Program-made: the position numbers and the translations under genes
Notes under the pieces: generated by a model
What the model saw: only the letters and a program-made list of their open reading frames with translations
Databases searched by the model: none
Told to the model about the DNA's origin: nothing
Part shown: positions 35,524 to 45,107 of the stretch, piece after piece
Position numbering within the stretch: position 1 is the first letter of the stretch
Layout: every line of letters begins with the position of its first letter
Assembly (NCBI RefSeq): GCF_006717145.1
Contig: NZ_VFQF01000003.1
Span: 620,001-684,000 of the forward strand
Direction of reading: 5' to 3'
DNA: 64,000 nt
Source of the DNA: Humibacillus xanthopallidus
GTDB taxonomy: Bacteria; Actinomycetota; Actinomycetes; Actinomycetales; Dermatophilaceae

Positions 35524-37227
35524 ATGGATGAGCTGACGCGGTCGATCCCCCGGTCGGTGTGGCACGGCTGGGGAGACCCGGCCGAAGCGCATCCGCTGAG
35601 CTCCGGGGCGTGGGCGACGTTGGCCTCGCGGGGGATTGCGCGAGGAGCGCAGTCGCCTCACGTTGCCCTCGAGGATGTCGTGCTGCCGCCGATCACACTG
35701 GGCGACAAGGAGATTGCGGCGTTGCGTGACGTGGTCGGCAGCGACTTCGTCCACACCGACCGGGTGTGGCGGGTCGAGCACGCCGGGGGCAAGAGCTACC
35801 CGGACCTCTGGCGCCTGCGCCACGGTGACGGGTCGGAGGCGCCCGACGCCGTCGTCGAACCGGCTGACTCCGCCGAGGTGCAGCGGCTCCTCGAAGTGTG
35901 CGTGGAGCACCGCGTCGCCGTCGTGCCCTTCGGCGGAGGGACGAGCGTCGTCGGTGGCGTAGGTGCGCGCGCGATCGCGCTGGGGGAGGCTGGGGAGGAT
36001 GGCTCCGGGACGGAGGGTCGTCTCGCCGGGGTGGTCGCCGTCGACCTGCGGCGCCTGGACCAGCTCCTCCACGTCGACCCGGTCGCCCGCCTCGCGACCT
36101 TCCAGCCGGGCCTGCGCGGCCCCGACATCGAGCGGGCGCTCGAGCCGCACGGGCTGACGCTCGGACACTACCCGCAGAGCCACCAGGAGGCGACGCTCGG
36201 CGGCTACGTCGCGACCCGGTCCGCGGGGCAGGCGTCGACGGGCTACGGCCGCATCGACGACACCGTGCTCGGGGTGCGACTCGCGACCCCCCGCGGCGAG
36301 CTCGTGCTGGGAGGCCGGAGCCCCGCCTCGGCCGCCGGGCCGCGCCTGCTCGACGTCGTCGTCGGCAGCGAGGGCACGCTCGGCATCATCACCGAGGCCA
36401 CGCTGCGGGTCGCTCCACGTCCCACCGCCAAGAGGTATGCCGCGTGGCTGTTCCCGTCGTTCCACGCGGGCTCCGAGGCCCTGCGGGGTCTCGCCCAGGA
36501 GGCCGGGCACGGCCTGATACCTGATGTCTGCAGGCTCTCCGACGAGGAGGAGACGCAGGTCAACCTCGCTCTCGCGGGTCGCACGGGCGCGGCGCTGCTG
36601 GGCTACGGGAGGGCTCGCGGGCTCGGCGAGCCGACGCTCGTCATCCTCGTCTGGGAGGGCACGGATGCAGCAGCGCTCAAGCACCGGCAGGCTGTCTGCG
36701 AGCGGGTGCTCGGTCGGGAGGGCGCACGGCGCCTGCCCAGCCGAGTCGCTCGGGCCTGGGAGAAGGGGCGCTTCGCGGGGCCGTACCTGCGCGACGGGCT
36801 GATGGGCCGGCGCGTCCTCGTCGACACGCTCGAGACCGCGACGACGTGGGACCGGCTCGAGGGGCTGCATACGGGCGTCGGGTCGGCGATCCGGTCGTCG
36901 CTCGTCGACGGCGGCACGGGAGCCGTCGTCATGTGTCACGTCTCGCACGTCTATGCCACGGGCGCCTCGCTCTACTTCACCTTCGTGGCAGCCGAGTCGA
37001 CCGACCCGCTGGCCCAGTGGCGGGCGGTGAAGACGGCCGCGACCGAGGCGATCGTTGCGGGTGGTGGCACCATCACGCACCACCACGGCGTCGGGGTCGA
37101 CCACGCCCCGTGGCTCGGCGCAGAGATCGGCGACCTCGGCGTGGACGTCCTGCGCGCGATCAAGGCCGAGCTCGATCCGACGGGAATCCTCAACCCCGGC
37201 AAGCTCATTCCGCGGCGTCAGGGCTGA
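35524..37227 (+). CDS. FAD-linked oxidase, alkyl-DHAP-synthase-like
   Basis: 567 residues. PCMH-type FAD domain: AVVPFGGGTSVVGGVGARAI, then a long loop, LATFQPGLRGPDIERALEPH and LGGYVATRSAGQASTGYGRI (flavin phosphate binding), VVGSEGTLGIITEATLRV; C-terminal GGGTITHHHGVGVDHAPWLG matches the His-rich motif of alkyldihydroxyacetonephosphate synthases. AGPS exchanges acyl for alkyl on DHAP in ether-lipid synthesis; actinobacterial homologues are uncharacterised and may be simple hydroxyacid oxidases. Start ATG 35524. Divergent from glpD, which makes DHAP. Overlaps the next gene tail-to-tail by 10 bp. Confidence 0.9.
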   Translation: MDELTRSIPRSVWHGWGDPAEAHPLSSGAWATLASRGIARGAQSPHVALEDVVLPPITLGDKEIAALRDVVGSDFVHTDRVWRVEHAGGKSYPDLWRLRHGDGSEAPDAVVEPADSAEVQRLLEVCVEHRVAVVPFGGGTSVVGGVGARAIALGEAGEDGSGTEGRLAGVVAVDLRRLDQLLHVDPVARLATFQPGLRGPDIERALEPHGLTLGHYPQSHQEATLGGYVATRSAGQASTGYGRIDDTVLGVRLATPRGELVLGGRSPASAAGPRLLDVVVGSEGTLGIITEATLRVAPRPTAKRYAAWLFPSFHAGSEALRGLAQEAGHGLIPDVCRLSDEEETQVNLALAGRTGAALLGYGRARGLGEPTLVILVWEGTDAAALKHRQAVCERVLGREGARRLPSRVARAWEKGRFAGPYLRDGLMGRRVLVDTLETATTWDRLEGLHTGVGSAIRSSLVDGGTGAVVMCHVSHVYATGASLYFTFVAAESTDPLAQWRAVKTAATEAIVAGGGTITHHHGVGVDHAPWLGAEIGDLGVDVLRAIKAELDPTGILNPGKLIPRRQG

Positions 37228-38513
37228 GCGCCGCCCGCGCTGCGCGCGTCGACCTCGGCGGCGACCCGCCCGAGCGCGTCCGAGCGGCGGATGTCCGCTC
37301 CCACGAGACGCGCCCTGTCGCGGTATGCCGCGTGGCCGAGCACCGACCGGACGGCGTCGCGGACCTTCTCGGGCGCAGGCGTGCCCGTCCGCAGGTTGAC
37401 ACCGACGCCCGCCCAGTCCACGCGGGCTGCGATCTCCGCCTTCTCCTCCGTGTCGCCCCCGACGACGAGCGGCACGTCGTGCGCGAGGGCCTGGTGGACG
37501 CCGCCGAAACCGCCGTTCGTCACCATGACGGACACCAGGGGCATGAGCAGGTCGAACGGGATGAACCGCGCGGCGCGCACGTTCGCAGGCAGTGGCCCGA
37601 GCTGCTCCACCGGGGGGCCACCCGTGACGGCGACGACGATCACGTCCTCATCGGACAGCCCGCGCAGCGAGGGTCCGAGCAGCCGGTCGAGGTCCATGAT
37701 GTCGAGCGTTCCCTGCGTCACGAGGACGACGGGGCGCGAGCCGTCGAGCTCCGGCCACCAGTCGGGGAGCTCGGCCTGGCCGCGTGCCTGCGGCAGGACG
37801 GGGCCGACGTAGCTGACGTTCGGCGGGAGGTCCGGCCGCGGGTAGTCGAGGGCCTTGACCGAGAGCTGGAGGAAGGCGTCGAGGTGGACGACGCCGTCCA
37901 TGAAGTAGCCGCTCAGGCGTGCGCCCGGCACGCAGTCCGCGAGGGCCTTCTGGGCCTCGCGCTGCTGCGGCGCCATCACGACGTTGCGGATGAGGCCGCT
38001 GAGCGCGCGGTTGCGCAGCCGCGCGACGGTGCCTGCGGCATACGGGATCCCGGGGCCGAAGGGTGGCACGTGGGGGGAGGACAGGGTGAGCGGGATGAGG
38101 CCGCACCCCACGAGCTGGGGGCGGGGGCCCGGACGGGCCAGCAGCGGTCCGACGCCCATGAAGGTCGTCTCGAAGACGACCACGTCTGCGGGTCGGCGGC
38201 GGAGCTCGGCGGACACGACATCGAACTGGTCACGCATCGTGCCGATGAACAGGTGCGACACGTCGAACTTCACCTTGGCGATGCCCTTGGCATCGGCGCG
38301 GCCGGGGAACGCGCGGTCGAGGTCGGTGTCGTCGAAGTCGGCGGCACCGCGCAGGGGGACGAACTCGACGCCCGTGGCAGACACGCGGTCGACGAACCGG
38401 CTCCCGGTCGTCATGCGGACCGCGTGGCCGGCGTCTCGAAGGTGCGCCGCCACCTCGAGCATGGGCGTGACGTGACCATGGATCGAAGAGGCACAGACCA
38501 GGACATCTGCCAT
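37218..38513 (-). CDS. UDP-glycosyltransferase, MGT/GT1 family
   Basis: 431 residues. N-terminal GT-B domain ADVLVCASSIHGHVTPMLEV AAHLRDAGH has the His of GT1 enzymes (SIHGHV); the C-terminal domain has RPVVLVTQGTLDIMDLDRLL, RFIPFDLLMPLVSVMVTNGG and FGGVHQALAHDVPLVVGGD, the nucleotide-sugar binding region of macrolide-type glycosyltransferases. ATG 38513; an in-frame ATG at 38531 is less likely. It glycosylates a small acceptor, unknown here. Confidence 0.91.
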   Translation of the reverse strand: MADVLVCASSIHGHVTPMLEVAAHLRDAGHAVRMTTGSRFVDRVSATGVEFVPLRGAADFDDTDLDRAFPGRADAKGIAKVKFDVSHLFIGTMRDQFDVVSAELRRRPADVVVFETTFMGVGPLLARPGPRPQLVGCGLIPLTLSSPHVPPFGPGIPYAAGTVARLRNRALSGLIRNVVMAPQQREAQKALADCVPGARLSGYFMDGVVHLDAFLQLSVKALDYPRPDLPPNVSYVGPVLPQARGQAELPDWWPELDGSRPVVLVTQGTLDIMDLDRLLGPSLRGLSDEDVIVVAVTGGPPVEQLGPLPANVRAARFIPFDLLMPLVSVMVTNGGFGGVHQALAHDVPLVVGGDTEEKAEIAARVDWAGVGVNLRTGTPAPEKVRDAVRSVLGHAAYRDRARLVGADIRRSDALGRVAAEVDARSAGGAQP

Positions 38514-38576
38514 GAAGAGAGCGTGGCACACGCCGATGCCCCGTGGTCGTCACACGAGGCAATCGGGCACGGGGCG

Positions 38577-39890
38577 TCAGTCGCGGCTGTGGCTGTGCTC
38601 TCCAACCCCTCCCGCCTGACGCCCCGACAGGATCCGCTTCCAGACAGCGTCGAGGACGACGGCCAGCACGAGCAGGACGAGCAGGGTGAGCATCGTCGCC
38701 GGCTCCTCCACCAGCGTCGTCCTGACGAAGGAGAAGAGCGTCGCGAGGGTGAGGAGGAGGGCGGTCACCAGGACCAGGGTGTTCGCGTGGGTCACCCGCC
38801 GGACCCGCATGTGCGAGATCGTCACCAGCGTGAAGAGGGTCAGTGCGACAGCGCTTCCGATCGAGGCGATCGCAGTGAGGTCGAGCAGGAGGGCCATCAG
38901 CGCGGTCGCGCACACCATGACGAGCAGGCTCACCGGGATCCGCGCCGCCAGCTGACGCCCGAGGACGGGTGGGAACTGCTGCTTCGCCGCAAGGTCCTTT
39001 CCGAGCCCGGCCGCGGGGTAGAGGCTCGAGTTGGTCGCCCCCGCGGTGGAGAACATGGCCGTCAGGGCCATGAGGAGGTAGCCGAACTCGCCGAGGGTCG
39101 GCTTCGCGGCCTCAGCCACTGCGGTGTCGCCGGCGGCCATGACCTCGGGGACGGTCAGCGTGCCGTACACGCCGACCGAGATGGCGACGTAGACCACGGT
39201 GGCGATCCCGATCGCCAGGTAGATCGCCTTCGGCAGCTGGCGAGAGGGCTGTGGCAGGTCCTTGGCCGTGAAGGTGATGACGCCGAAACCCAGGAACGCG
39301 AAGAAGGTCAGTGCGACGCTCGAGGAGATCTGCCTGAACGTCGGATAGCCGGAGGGGGCGAGCAGGGACCAGTCGGCCGTGAAGACGGTGACGACGGAGA
39401 AGAGGACGAGAATGGCGAGAACGACGTTGACGATGACGCCCTGAGCCCTCGCCACCGCCTTCGCCCCGATGACGTTGAGCGACCCCATTGCGACGAGCAG
39501 CACGACGGTGAAGACCTTCGACCAGGCGGCGTTGCCGCCGGCGAACACCTCGCTCGCGTACCCACCGAAGGCGACCGCGACCATGGCCGTGATGATGCAC
39601 TGCGACATGAACGCCAGCCACGCGGTGATCCCGGTGAAGTGGCCGTTGCCGAAACCTCGCGCGACGTACTCGATCAACCCCGAGCCCGACGGGAAGTGCG
39701 CGCCCATCTTGCCGAAGGAGTAGCCCTGCAGGGCGGCGATCACGCCGGCGAGGAGGAACGAGACCCAGACCGCGGCGCCTGCGATGCCACCGGCGGGGCC
39801 GATCAGCGCGAAGATGCCGGCCCCCACCATGGCGCCGACGCCGATGAAGGCCGCCTGCAGGACGGTCATGGACTTTGTCTCGCCGCTCAT
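38577..39890 (-). CDS. APC-family amino acid permease
   Basis: 437 residues, 12 helices. Helix 1 carries FIGVGAMVGAGIFALIGPAG (the GxG unwound substrate site of APC permeases); helix 6 region LTFFAFLGFGVITFTAKDLP QPSRQLPKAIYL has the conserved F-G...E/K-N/D-P segment. ATG 39890, with GGAGAGG ten bases upstream. Substrate probably a neutral amino acid or amine; not determinable. Monocistronic. Confidence 0.91.
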   Translation of the reverse strand: MSGETKSMTVLQAAFIGVGAMVGAGIFALIGPAGGIAGAAVWVSFLLAGVIAALQGYSFGKMGAHFPSGSGLIEYVARGFGNGHFTGITAWLAFMSQCIITAMVAVAFGGYASEVFAGGNAAWSKVFTVVLLVAMGSLNVIGAKAVARAQGVIVNVVLAILVLFSVVTVFTADWSLLAPSGYPTFRQISSSVALTFFAFLGFGVITFTAKDLPQPSRQLPKAIYLAIGIATVVYVAISVGVYGTLTVPEVMAAGDTAVAEAAKPTLGEFGYLLMALTAMFSTAGATNSSLYPAAGLGKDLAAKQQFPPVLGRQLAARIPVSLLVMVCATALMALLLDLTAIASIGSAVALTLFTLVTISHMRVRRVTHANTLVLVTALLLTLATLFSFVRTTLVEEPATMLTLLVLLVLAVVLDAVWKRILSGRQAGGVGEHSHSRD

Positions 39891-40019
39891 GTCGCTCACG
39901 CCTCTCCGATCGGCGCCATCAGGTGCTTCACCCACAGGCTCGTCCGAGGCCGTGGCCGTCCGCCTCAGCCGCGAAGGATGAGTTGCCGAGATCACGCTGG
40001 GCCCGCGGTGCAACGACAG

Positions 40020-40055
40020 AGCCGCAGGCCCGGACATGTGTCCTGACCTGCGGCT
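40020..40055 (-). terminator. Terminator of tRNA-Gly(CCC)
   Basis: Arms AGCCGCAGG (40020-40028) and CCTGCGGCT (40047-40055), with an inner GGACA/TGTCC stem, ending 10 bp from the tRNA 3' end on the minus strand. Confidence 0.7.
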
Positions 40056-40064
40056 TTGTATCGG

Positions 40065-40135
40065 AGCGAGCGACGGGAATCGAACCCGCGTATCCAGCTT
40101 GGGAAGCTGGCGCTCTACCATTGAGCTACGCTCGC
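40065..40135 (-). tRNA. tRNA-Gly, anticodon CCC
   Basis: 71 nt: acceptor GCGAGCG/CGCTCGC, D arm GCTC-AATGGTA-GAGC with G18G19, anticodon arm CCAGC-TTCCCAA-GCTGG (anticodon CCC, canonical U33), T arm with TTCGATT loop, discriminator T. The CCA end is not encoded (TCCG follows the acceptor). Fully canonical. It reads GGG codons. Confidence 0.95.
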
Positions 40136-40288
40136 ACGGGCCGCCGGGAGCCTCCGCGAGGAGGCACGAAGGCGGCACGCGGCGCCAGTGTAGCCGACAC
40201 CAGACCGCCGCCCGACCGACGGGCAGCCGTCGACGTAGACCTCCCGTAGACGTCGACGCAGACCTCGACCGCAGGGGCCCCACACCGC

Positions 40289-40720
40289 ATGGATCTCGCC
40301 AAGCAGCAGGCCTTCGTCGAGCACGTCCGGGCCCGCGGAGGGGCCACCCAGCAGGTCGCCGTCACCCTCGAGCAGTTCTTCGACGGCAACGACTGCGAGT
40401 GGTGCATCGCCCCCAACCGCGACGAGGACCTCGCCCTCGAGTCCGTGCGCGACGTGCTCTTCGCCCTGCGCGAGCGACCCGAGGTGCACGACGTGCGGGT
40501 CGAGCTCGACCAGCTCGAGTTCCAGACCTACCCCGATGACGAATGGCCCTATGCCAGTGGGGTGGCCGTCATCACGACCCTCAGCCCGGAAGAGGTGGAC
40601 GTGCTCACGATCGATGCAGAGACCGACCCGAGCGGCGGGCCCTCGCCGAGCCCCGACTGGCTCGTCGACGGACCGACCGTGCCGCAGGGCCACCACTACG
40701 TCGGCGTGTGGTGGGACTGA
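40289..40720 (+). CDS. Hypothetical protein, 143 residues
   Basis: Starts MDLAKQQAFVEHVRARGGAT and continues VAVTLEQFFDGNDCEWCIAP NRDEDLALE. It is acidic and soluble, with one Cys-x2-Cys (DCEWC). I do not recognise the family; it resembles immunity- or SUKH-like acidic helper proteins only in size and charge. Its TGA overlaps the ATG of the next gene (TGATG), so they are co-translated. Confidence 0.8.
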   Translation: MDLAKQQAFVEHVRARGGATQQVAVTLEQFFDGNDCEWCIAPNRDEDLALESVRDVLFALRERPEVHDVRVELDQLEFQTYPDDEWPYASGVAVITTLSPEEVDVLTIDAETDPSGGPSPSPDWLVDGPTVPQGHHYVGVWWD

Positions 40721-41562
40721 TGGCCGCGGTCGAGCAGGTCACCGACGCCCTCTGCTACCACGGCGAGGGGCCCGTCTGGTCGCCCACCTGGGGCGGCCTC
40801 CGCTGGGTCGACATGCTCGCCGGCGACGTCCTGACGCTGCGCTCCGACGGCTCCGTCGATCGGGTGCACGTCGGTGACGTCGCCGCCTTCCTGCGCCCGC
40901 GCGTCGGGGGTGGCTGGGTCGTCGCCACGGAGCGAGGGCTCGCGCTCGCGGACGAGGCGGACGGCATACCGGCGCCGTGGATCGAGCTGTGGACCGACCC
41001 GTCCGTCCGGATGAACGAGGGCGGCGTCGACGGCATCGGCCGCCTGTGGTGCGGGTCGATGGGCTACGACCGCGTTCCGGGCAGCGCGACGCTCTACCGC
41101 GTCGACGGCGACGGCCACGTCACCACCGTCCTGCCCCAGGTCACCATCTCCAACGGCATCGACCTCTCGCCCGACCACCGGCACGCCTACTACAACGACA
41201 CGCCGACCGGCCGCACCGACGTCTTCGATGTCGAGGACGGCGAGCTGACCCGCCGGCGCCCCTTCGTCACTCCCGCGACGGGCCACCCCGACGGGCTCAC
41301 CGTCGACAGCGCCGGCAACGTCTGGGTCGCGCTCAACGGCGCGGGACGCGTGCAGTGCTACTCCCCGTCGGCCGAGGTGGTCGCCGAGATCACCCTGCCC
41401 GTGCGCCTCGTGACGTCGTGCACGCTCGGCGGAGACGACGGCCGCGACCTCTTCATCACGACCTCGCGCGAGAACCTCGACGACCCCGAGCCCGAGGCCG
41501 GCGCGCTCTTCCGCGCGCGCGTCGACGTGCCGGGCCTGCCGGTGCGCGCCTTCGCGGGCTGA
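40720..41562 (+). CDS. SMP-30/gluconolactonase-family protein
   Basis: 280 residues of a six-bladed propeller: YHGEGPVWSPTWGGLRWVDM (with the metal-binding Glu), RMNEGGVDGIGRLWCGSMGY, VTISNGIDLSPDHRHAYYND TPTGRTD (metal-binding Asn and Asp) and GHPDGLTVDSAGNVWVALNG. These lactonases hydrolyse sugar lactones with a divalent metal. The usual NDG...D triplet is conserved, so it is probably active. Overlaps the preceding hypothetical gene. Confidence 0.92.
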   Translation: MAAVEQVTDALCYHGEGPVWSPTWGGLRWVDMLAGDVLTLRSDGSVDRVHVGDVAAFLRPRVGGGWVVATERGLALADEADGIPAPWIELWTDPSVRMNEGGVDGIGRLWCGSMGYDRVPGSATLYRVDGDGHVTTVLPQVTISNGIDLSPDHRHAYYNDTPTGRTDVFDVEDGELTRRRPFVTPATGHPDGLTVDSAGNVWVALNGAGRVQCYSPSAEVVAEITLPVRLVTSCTLGGDDGRDLFITTSRENLDDPEPEAGALFRARVDVPGLPVRAFAG

Positions 41563-41603
41563 GTCCGCGCCACCACCCCGCTGGGGTATGCCGCCCGGCG
41601 GGG

Positions 41604-43127
41604 TCAGACCGGACGCGCCGGCCCGCTGCCCGGGGCGTAGGCGACGAACCCGCCCCCGCGGCCGTGTCGGTGCACCTGCTGGAAGCCCCGGGGGAACCCG
41701 TCGGGCCCGACCCCGTCCGGGCCGGCACCGTCGGGGCCGCCCTCGCCGGCGTCGACCCCGAGGAGGCTGCGCGTGAGGCGGTGCGAGTCCGAGAGGAGCT
41801 CGTCGAGCGCCGCACCCAGGTGGTCGTCCGCCGGCGGCTCGTCGGCGATGGCCGCTGCGAGCACCGCCCGGCGCACGAGCTCCTTGGTGAAGGAGGCGGT
41901 CGTGCCCTCGGCCCGGGCGGCCGCGGCCGAGATGGCCTCGGAGCCGAAGAGGTGCCCGCCGTAGAGGTGCAGCAGCTCGCGGCGGCCGTCGCCGTCCGGC
42001 AGCGGGATCTCGGCCGCGAGGTCGACGCGCCCGGGGCGCTGGGCGAGCGCGACCTCGAGGTCCTCGACGCGGTTGGTCGTGAGGACGAAGGCGACGTCCG
42101 CGTCGGCGTCGAGGCCGTCGAGCGCGTCGAGCACCTCGAAGAGCAGCGGCGAGGCGCCCGGCCCGAAGGAGCGGTCCTCGGCCACGAGGTCGCAGTCCTC
42201 GAGCACGACGATGGCGGGCTGGTGCGCACGGGCGACCTTGGCCGCGTCGTGGATGAAACGCAGCGAGCCACCGCTCAGCAGCACCGCGGTCGTGTCGGGT
42301 GTCGCCGACAGGAGGTAGCGCACGGTGTGGGTCTTGCCCGTGCCCGGAGGCCCGTAGAGCAGGACGCCCCGCTTGAGGTGCTGGCCATGGGCCTGGAGCC
42401 GCTCGCGCTGCTCGCCCATGCCGATGACGTGGTTCGCCACGCGGTCGAGCACGCCATCGGGCAGCACGACGGACTCGGCGTCGACGGTCGGCCGTGCGAC
42501 GAAGGTGATGCCGGCCATGCCGTGGCCGTAGGGGTCGGTCCCGAAGGTGACGACCCGACCCCGGATCACGCTGCGCAGGTCCATCAGCTCCTGCGCGCGG
42601 GCGATGAGCGCGTCGGACACCCCTCGGTCACGGGCGATCACCTCGATCGCTCCGGACTCGCGGCCGAACTGCGGGTTCATCCCCAGGTGGCGCACCGCGA
42701 CCGGCTCGCCCTCGAAGTGGAAGAGCCGGATCCCCGAGGTGACGACCTGCCGCCGGTCCTCCTTGCCCGGCCCCGTCGGCATCCGGTCGTAGTCGACCTG
42801 GCCCACCGGCAGACCCATGCCGTGCTGCACGAGGTCGCCGAGGCTCATGTGGTGCCGCGCGTCGCCCGCGATGCCGACGATGCTCGCCTCCGGGTCGACC
42901 GACGACAGCTCGGCCATCGCGATGTCCGCATCGACGAGCCGGTGCGGCTGGACGGGGAGGGTGACGACTGCGAGCAGGTGCGGCTCGGTGCCGAGGTGCT
43001 CGCTCAGCACGTCGACGATCCGCGGACCGCCGCCCTGCGGCACCTCGTCGAGCACACGACGGAGCACCGAGTGGAAGTCGCGCATCAGCTCGTCGCTGGC
43101 GAGACGGGGACGGTCCGAGGGGTTCAT
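41604..43127 (-). CDS. AAA+ ATPase with uncharacterised N-terminal domain
   Basis: 507 residues. Residues about 1-230 are an N-terminal domain without known motifs. The AAA+ module follows: Walker [21 protein letters not shown] (about 255), Walker [18 protein letters not shown], sensor 1 [20 protein letters not shown] with arginine finger QRPGRVD. The tail is Gly/Pro/Asp-rich (a GPDG repeat, encoded by low-complexity DNA at 41690-41760). Related to Bcs1/FtsH-type AAA domains without a protease. Role unknown. ATG 43127, preceding 120 bp divergent to dcd. Confidence 0.88.
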   Translation of the reverse strand: MNPSDRPRLASDELMRDFHSVLRRVLDEVPQGGGPRIVDVLSEHLGTEPHLLAVVTLPVQPHRLVDADIAMAELSSVDPEASIVGIAGDARHHMSLGDLVQHGMGLPVGQVDYDRMPTGPGKEDRRQVVTSGIRLFHFEGEPVAVRHLGMNPQFGRESGAIEVIARDRGVSDALIARAQELMDLRSVIRGRVVTFGTDPYGHGMAGITFVARPTVDAESVVLPDGVLDRVANHVIGMGEQRERLQAHGQHLKRGVLLYGPPGTGKTHTVRYLLSATPDTTAVLLSGGSLRFIHDAAKVARAHQPAIVVLEDCDLVAEDRSFGPGASPLLFEVLDALDGLDADADVAFVLTTNRVEDLEVALAQRPGRVDLAAEIPLPDGDGRRELLHLYGGHLFGSEAISAAAARAEGTTASFTKELVRRAVLAAAIADEPPADDHLGAALDELLSDSHRLTRSLLGVDAGEGGPDGAGPDGVGPDGFPRGFQQVHRHGRGGGFVAYAPGSGPARPV

Positions 43128-43246
43128 GCCCTGACGATAGGAGGCCCCGGCCCGTTTCAGGGGGTGGGCGTGCACGGGTCCCTGACGTGCGCAACGCACC
43201 GGACGTTCACAGGGCGCCCCGCGGCTCGGCCTGTAGCCTCGACCCC

Positions 43247-43825
43247 GTGCTGCTCTCCGACAAGGACATCCGGGCCGAGATCGCGGCGGAGCGTGTCGTG
43301 CTCGACCCGTGGGACCCGCAGATGGTCCAGCCGTCGAGCATCGACGTGCGCCTCGACAAGTACTTCCGGCTCTTCGACAACCACAAGTACCCCTACATCG
43401 ACCCTGCCGCCGAGCAGCCCGACCTCACCCGGCTCGTCGAGGTCGGCTCCGGGGAGGAGGGCTTCGTCCTCCACCCGGGCGAGTTCGTGCTGGGCTCGAC
43501 GCTCGAGGCCGTGACGCTGCCCGACGACCTCGCGGCCCGCGTCGAGGGCAAGAGCTCGCTCGGCCGGCTCGGCCTGCTGACCCACGCGACGGCCGGCTTC
43601 GTCGACCCCGGCTTCTCCGGTCACGTCACGCTCGAGCTGAGCAACGTCGCGACCCTGCCGATCATGCTCTACCCGGGCATGAAGATCGGCCAGCTCTGCT
43701 TCTTCCGGCTCAGCTCTCCCGCCGAGAACCCTTACGGCTCAGCGGCCTACGGCTCCCACTACCAGGGGCAGCGCGGACCCACGGCGAGCCGGTCGTTCAA
43801 GAACTTCCACCGCTCACCGGTGTGA
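43247..43825 (+). CDS. dcd: dCTP deaminase
   Basis: 192 residues, start GTG 43247. [73 protein letters not shown] are the conserved dUTPase-fold nucleotide-binding and catalytic motifs. The protein is trimeric in the family. The Mtb enzyme is bifunctional (dCTP to dUMP), and this sequence shares its general pattern; bifunctionality is inference. dcd lies near tRNA-Gly in several Actinobacteria, as here. The next gene's GTG overlaps the stop. Confidence 0.96.
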   Translation: MLLSDKDIRAEIAAERVVLDPWDPQMVQPSSIDVRLDKYFRLFDNHKYPYIDPAAEQPDLTRLVEVGSGEEGFVLHPGEFVLGSTLEAVTLPDDLAARVEGKSSLGRLGLLTHATAGFVDPGFSGHVTLELSNVATLPIMLYPGMKIGQLCFFRLSSPAENPYGSAAYGSHYQGQRGPTASRSFKNFHRSPV

Positions 43826-44637
43826 GCGCCACCTCCGTGAGCTCCACCTCCGTGGGCGACCCCGGCGTGGTCGACCGTGAGGTGGGCGACCGCGACATGG
43901 TGGACGCGACAGACCGAGGGCGTATGCCGTCCGCCGCGCTCGTGTGGGACGCGCAGCCCGCCGATGCCGCAGCGGTCGTCATCGTCCTGCACGGTGGTGC
44001 CGTCGACGGCTACGAGCCGAACCGGCCCTGGTCGCACAACGTCGCGCGCCTCCTGCCCTTCGCCCGGTCGCTGCGGTCGGTCCCGGGGCCGCTCGCGGTG
44101 GCGCGCGTCCGCTTCCGCTTCCGCGGCTGGAACGGCGACGAGCAGGCACCCCTCGTGGACGCCAGGTGGGCGCTGGAACAGGTGCGGACGGCATACCCCG
44201 GGCGGCCGGTGGCCGTCGTCGGGCACTCCATGGGAGGGCGCGTCGCGCTGCACCTGGGCGCGGAGCGCGACGTGCGACTCGTCGTGGCGCTCGCGCCGTG
44301 GATCGAGCGCCGCGACACGCGGCCGGGGCCGTGGTGCCGCACCGTCGTCATCCACGGCGACCGCGACGTCATCTGCGGGCTGTCGCGGTCGCGGCGGCTC
44401 GTGGAGGAGCTGCAGGCGCAGGGCCGCGACGCGAGCCTCATCCGGGTGGCGCGTGGCGACCACGCCATGCTCCTGCGCCCTCGGCTGTGGACCGAGCTGG
44501 TCACGGGCGTCGTCGCGAGCAGCTTCGCGGGCGAGCTCGGCATCGCCGACGACGCGAGCGCCGAGCCGCGGTCCGGAGAGGTCGGGGCGGCCATCGCTCT
44601 CGCCGTGCACGGTGGTGGGTCGGTCATCGACCTCTGA
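43822..44637 (+). CDS. Alpha/beta hydrolase
   Basis: 271 residues from GTG 43822, which overlaps the dcd stop (GTGA). The first about 35 residues are Ser/Val/Asp-rich and probably disordered, so the real start might be later (for example near 43924). Core: [20 protein letters not shown] (oxyanion loop HGG), [20 protein letters not shown] (nucleophile elbow GHSMGG), [13 protein letters not shown] (acid) and [13 protein letters not shown] (His). A serine hydrolase of unknown substrate. Confidence 0.87.
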   Translation: MSATSVSSTSVGDPGVVDREVGDRDMVDATDRGRMPSAALVWDAQPADAAAVVIVLHGGAVDGYEPNRPWSHNVARLLPFARSLRSVPGPLAVARVRFRFRGWNGDEQAPLVDARWALEQVRTAYPGRPVAVVGHSMGGRVALHLGAERDVRLVVALAPWIERRDTRPGPWCRTVVIHGDRDVICGLSRSRRLVEELQAQGRDASLIRVARGDHAMLLRPRLWTELVTGVVASSFAGELGIADDASAEPRSGEVGAAIALAVHGGGSVIDL

Positions 44638-44689
44638 GGGTTGAGCTCTGGGAGACGTCCTCTGGACGTCAGCTCCCGAGGAGGGGTCG

Positions 44690-44944
44690 GTGATCTCGCG
44701 CAGGCGAATGAGACTGGCGTGCAAGCGCGCCCGAGTGGGCGTGGCAGCGGCGCTTCCCGTTCTTCCCGGCGAAGCGCCTGGGTGTATTCGCCTCGTCTCC
44801 ACCGACATCGACTGGGAGCGTGGCGACGGCGCGGAGCTGCGCGGGCCGGTCGCCGCGCTGCTGCTGGTCAGCACCGGGCGGTATGCCGCCCTGCCGGACG
44901 TCGAAGGGCCTGGCTGCGACGGGCTCGCGGCTCGCGTGGCCTGA
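44690..44944 (+). pseudogene. C-terminal remnant of a mycothiol-dependent maleylpyruvate isomerase-type gene
   Basis: The 84-codon frame reads RRRMRLACKRARVGVAAALP then IRLVSTDIDWERGDGAELRG and PVAALLLVSTGRYAALPD, which matches the C-terminal (MDMPI_C) domain pattern TD.DW..GDG.E..GP..AL.L...GR of that family. The N-terminal metal-binding bundle with its DHxxH/CPGW motifs is absent; what precedes is the end of the hydrolase gene. So this is the 3' relic of a deleted gene. The following 44945-45107 is a low-complexity GCGGGTGGCCGCGGCC-type repeat. Confidence 0.6.
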
Positions 44945-45107
44945 GGATGGCGGTTGGCGGCGGCCGGGTCGCGGGTGGCCGTGGCCTTGGGCGCGTCGCG
45001 GGTGGCCGCGGCCTGAGGGTGGCGGGTGGCCGCGGCCGCGTCACGGGCCGCTAACGGAGGGTTGGACGGGCGACGCCGTGTCGGCGCGCGCGGGTACGTT
45101 GATCTGC

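Noticed and set aside
44641-45107. Further coding frames in the gap before the osmoprotectant operon
   Set aside because: Other frames are Arg/Gly/Ala-rich low-complexity text; only the MDMPI-like segment resembles a protein family.
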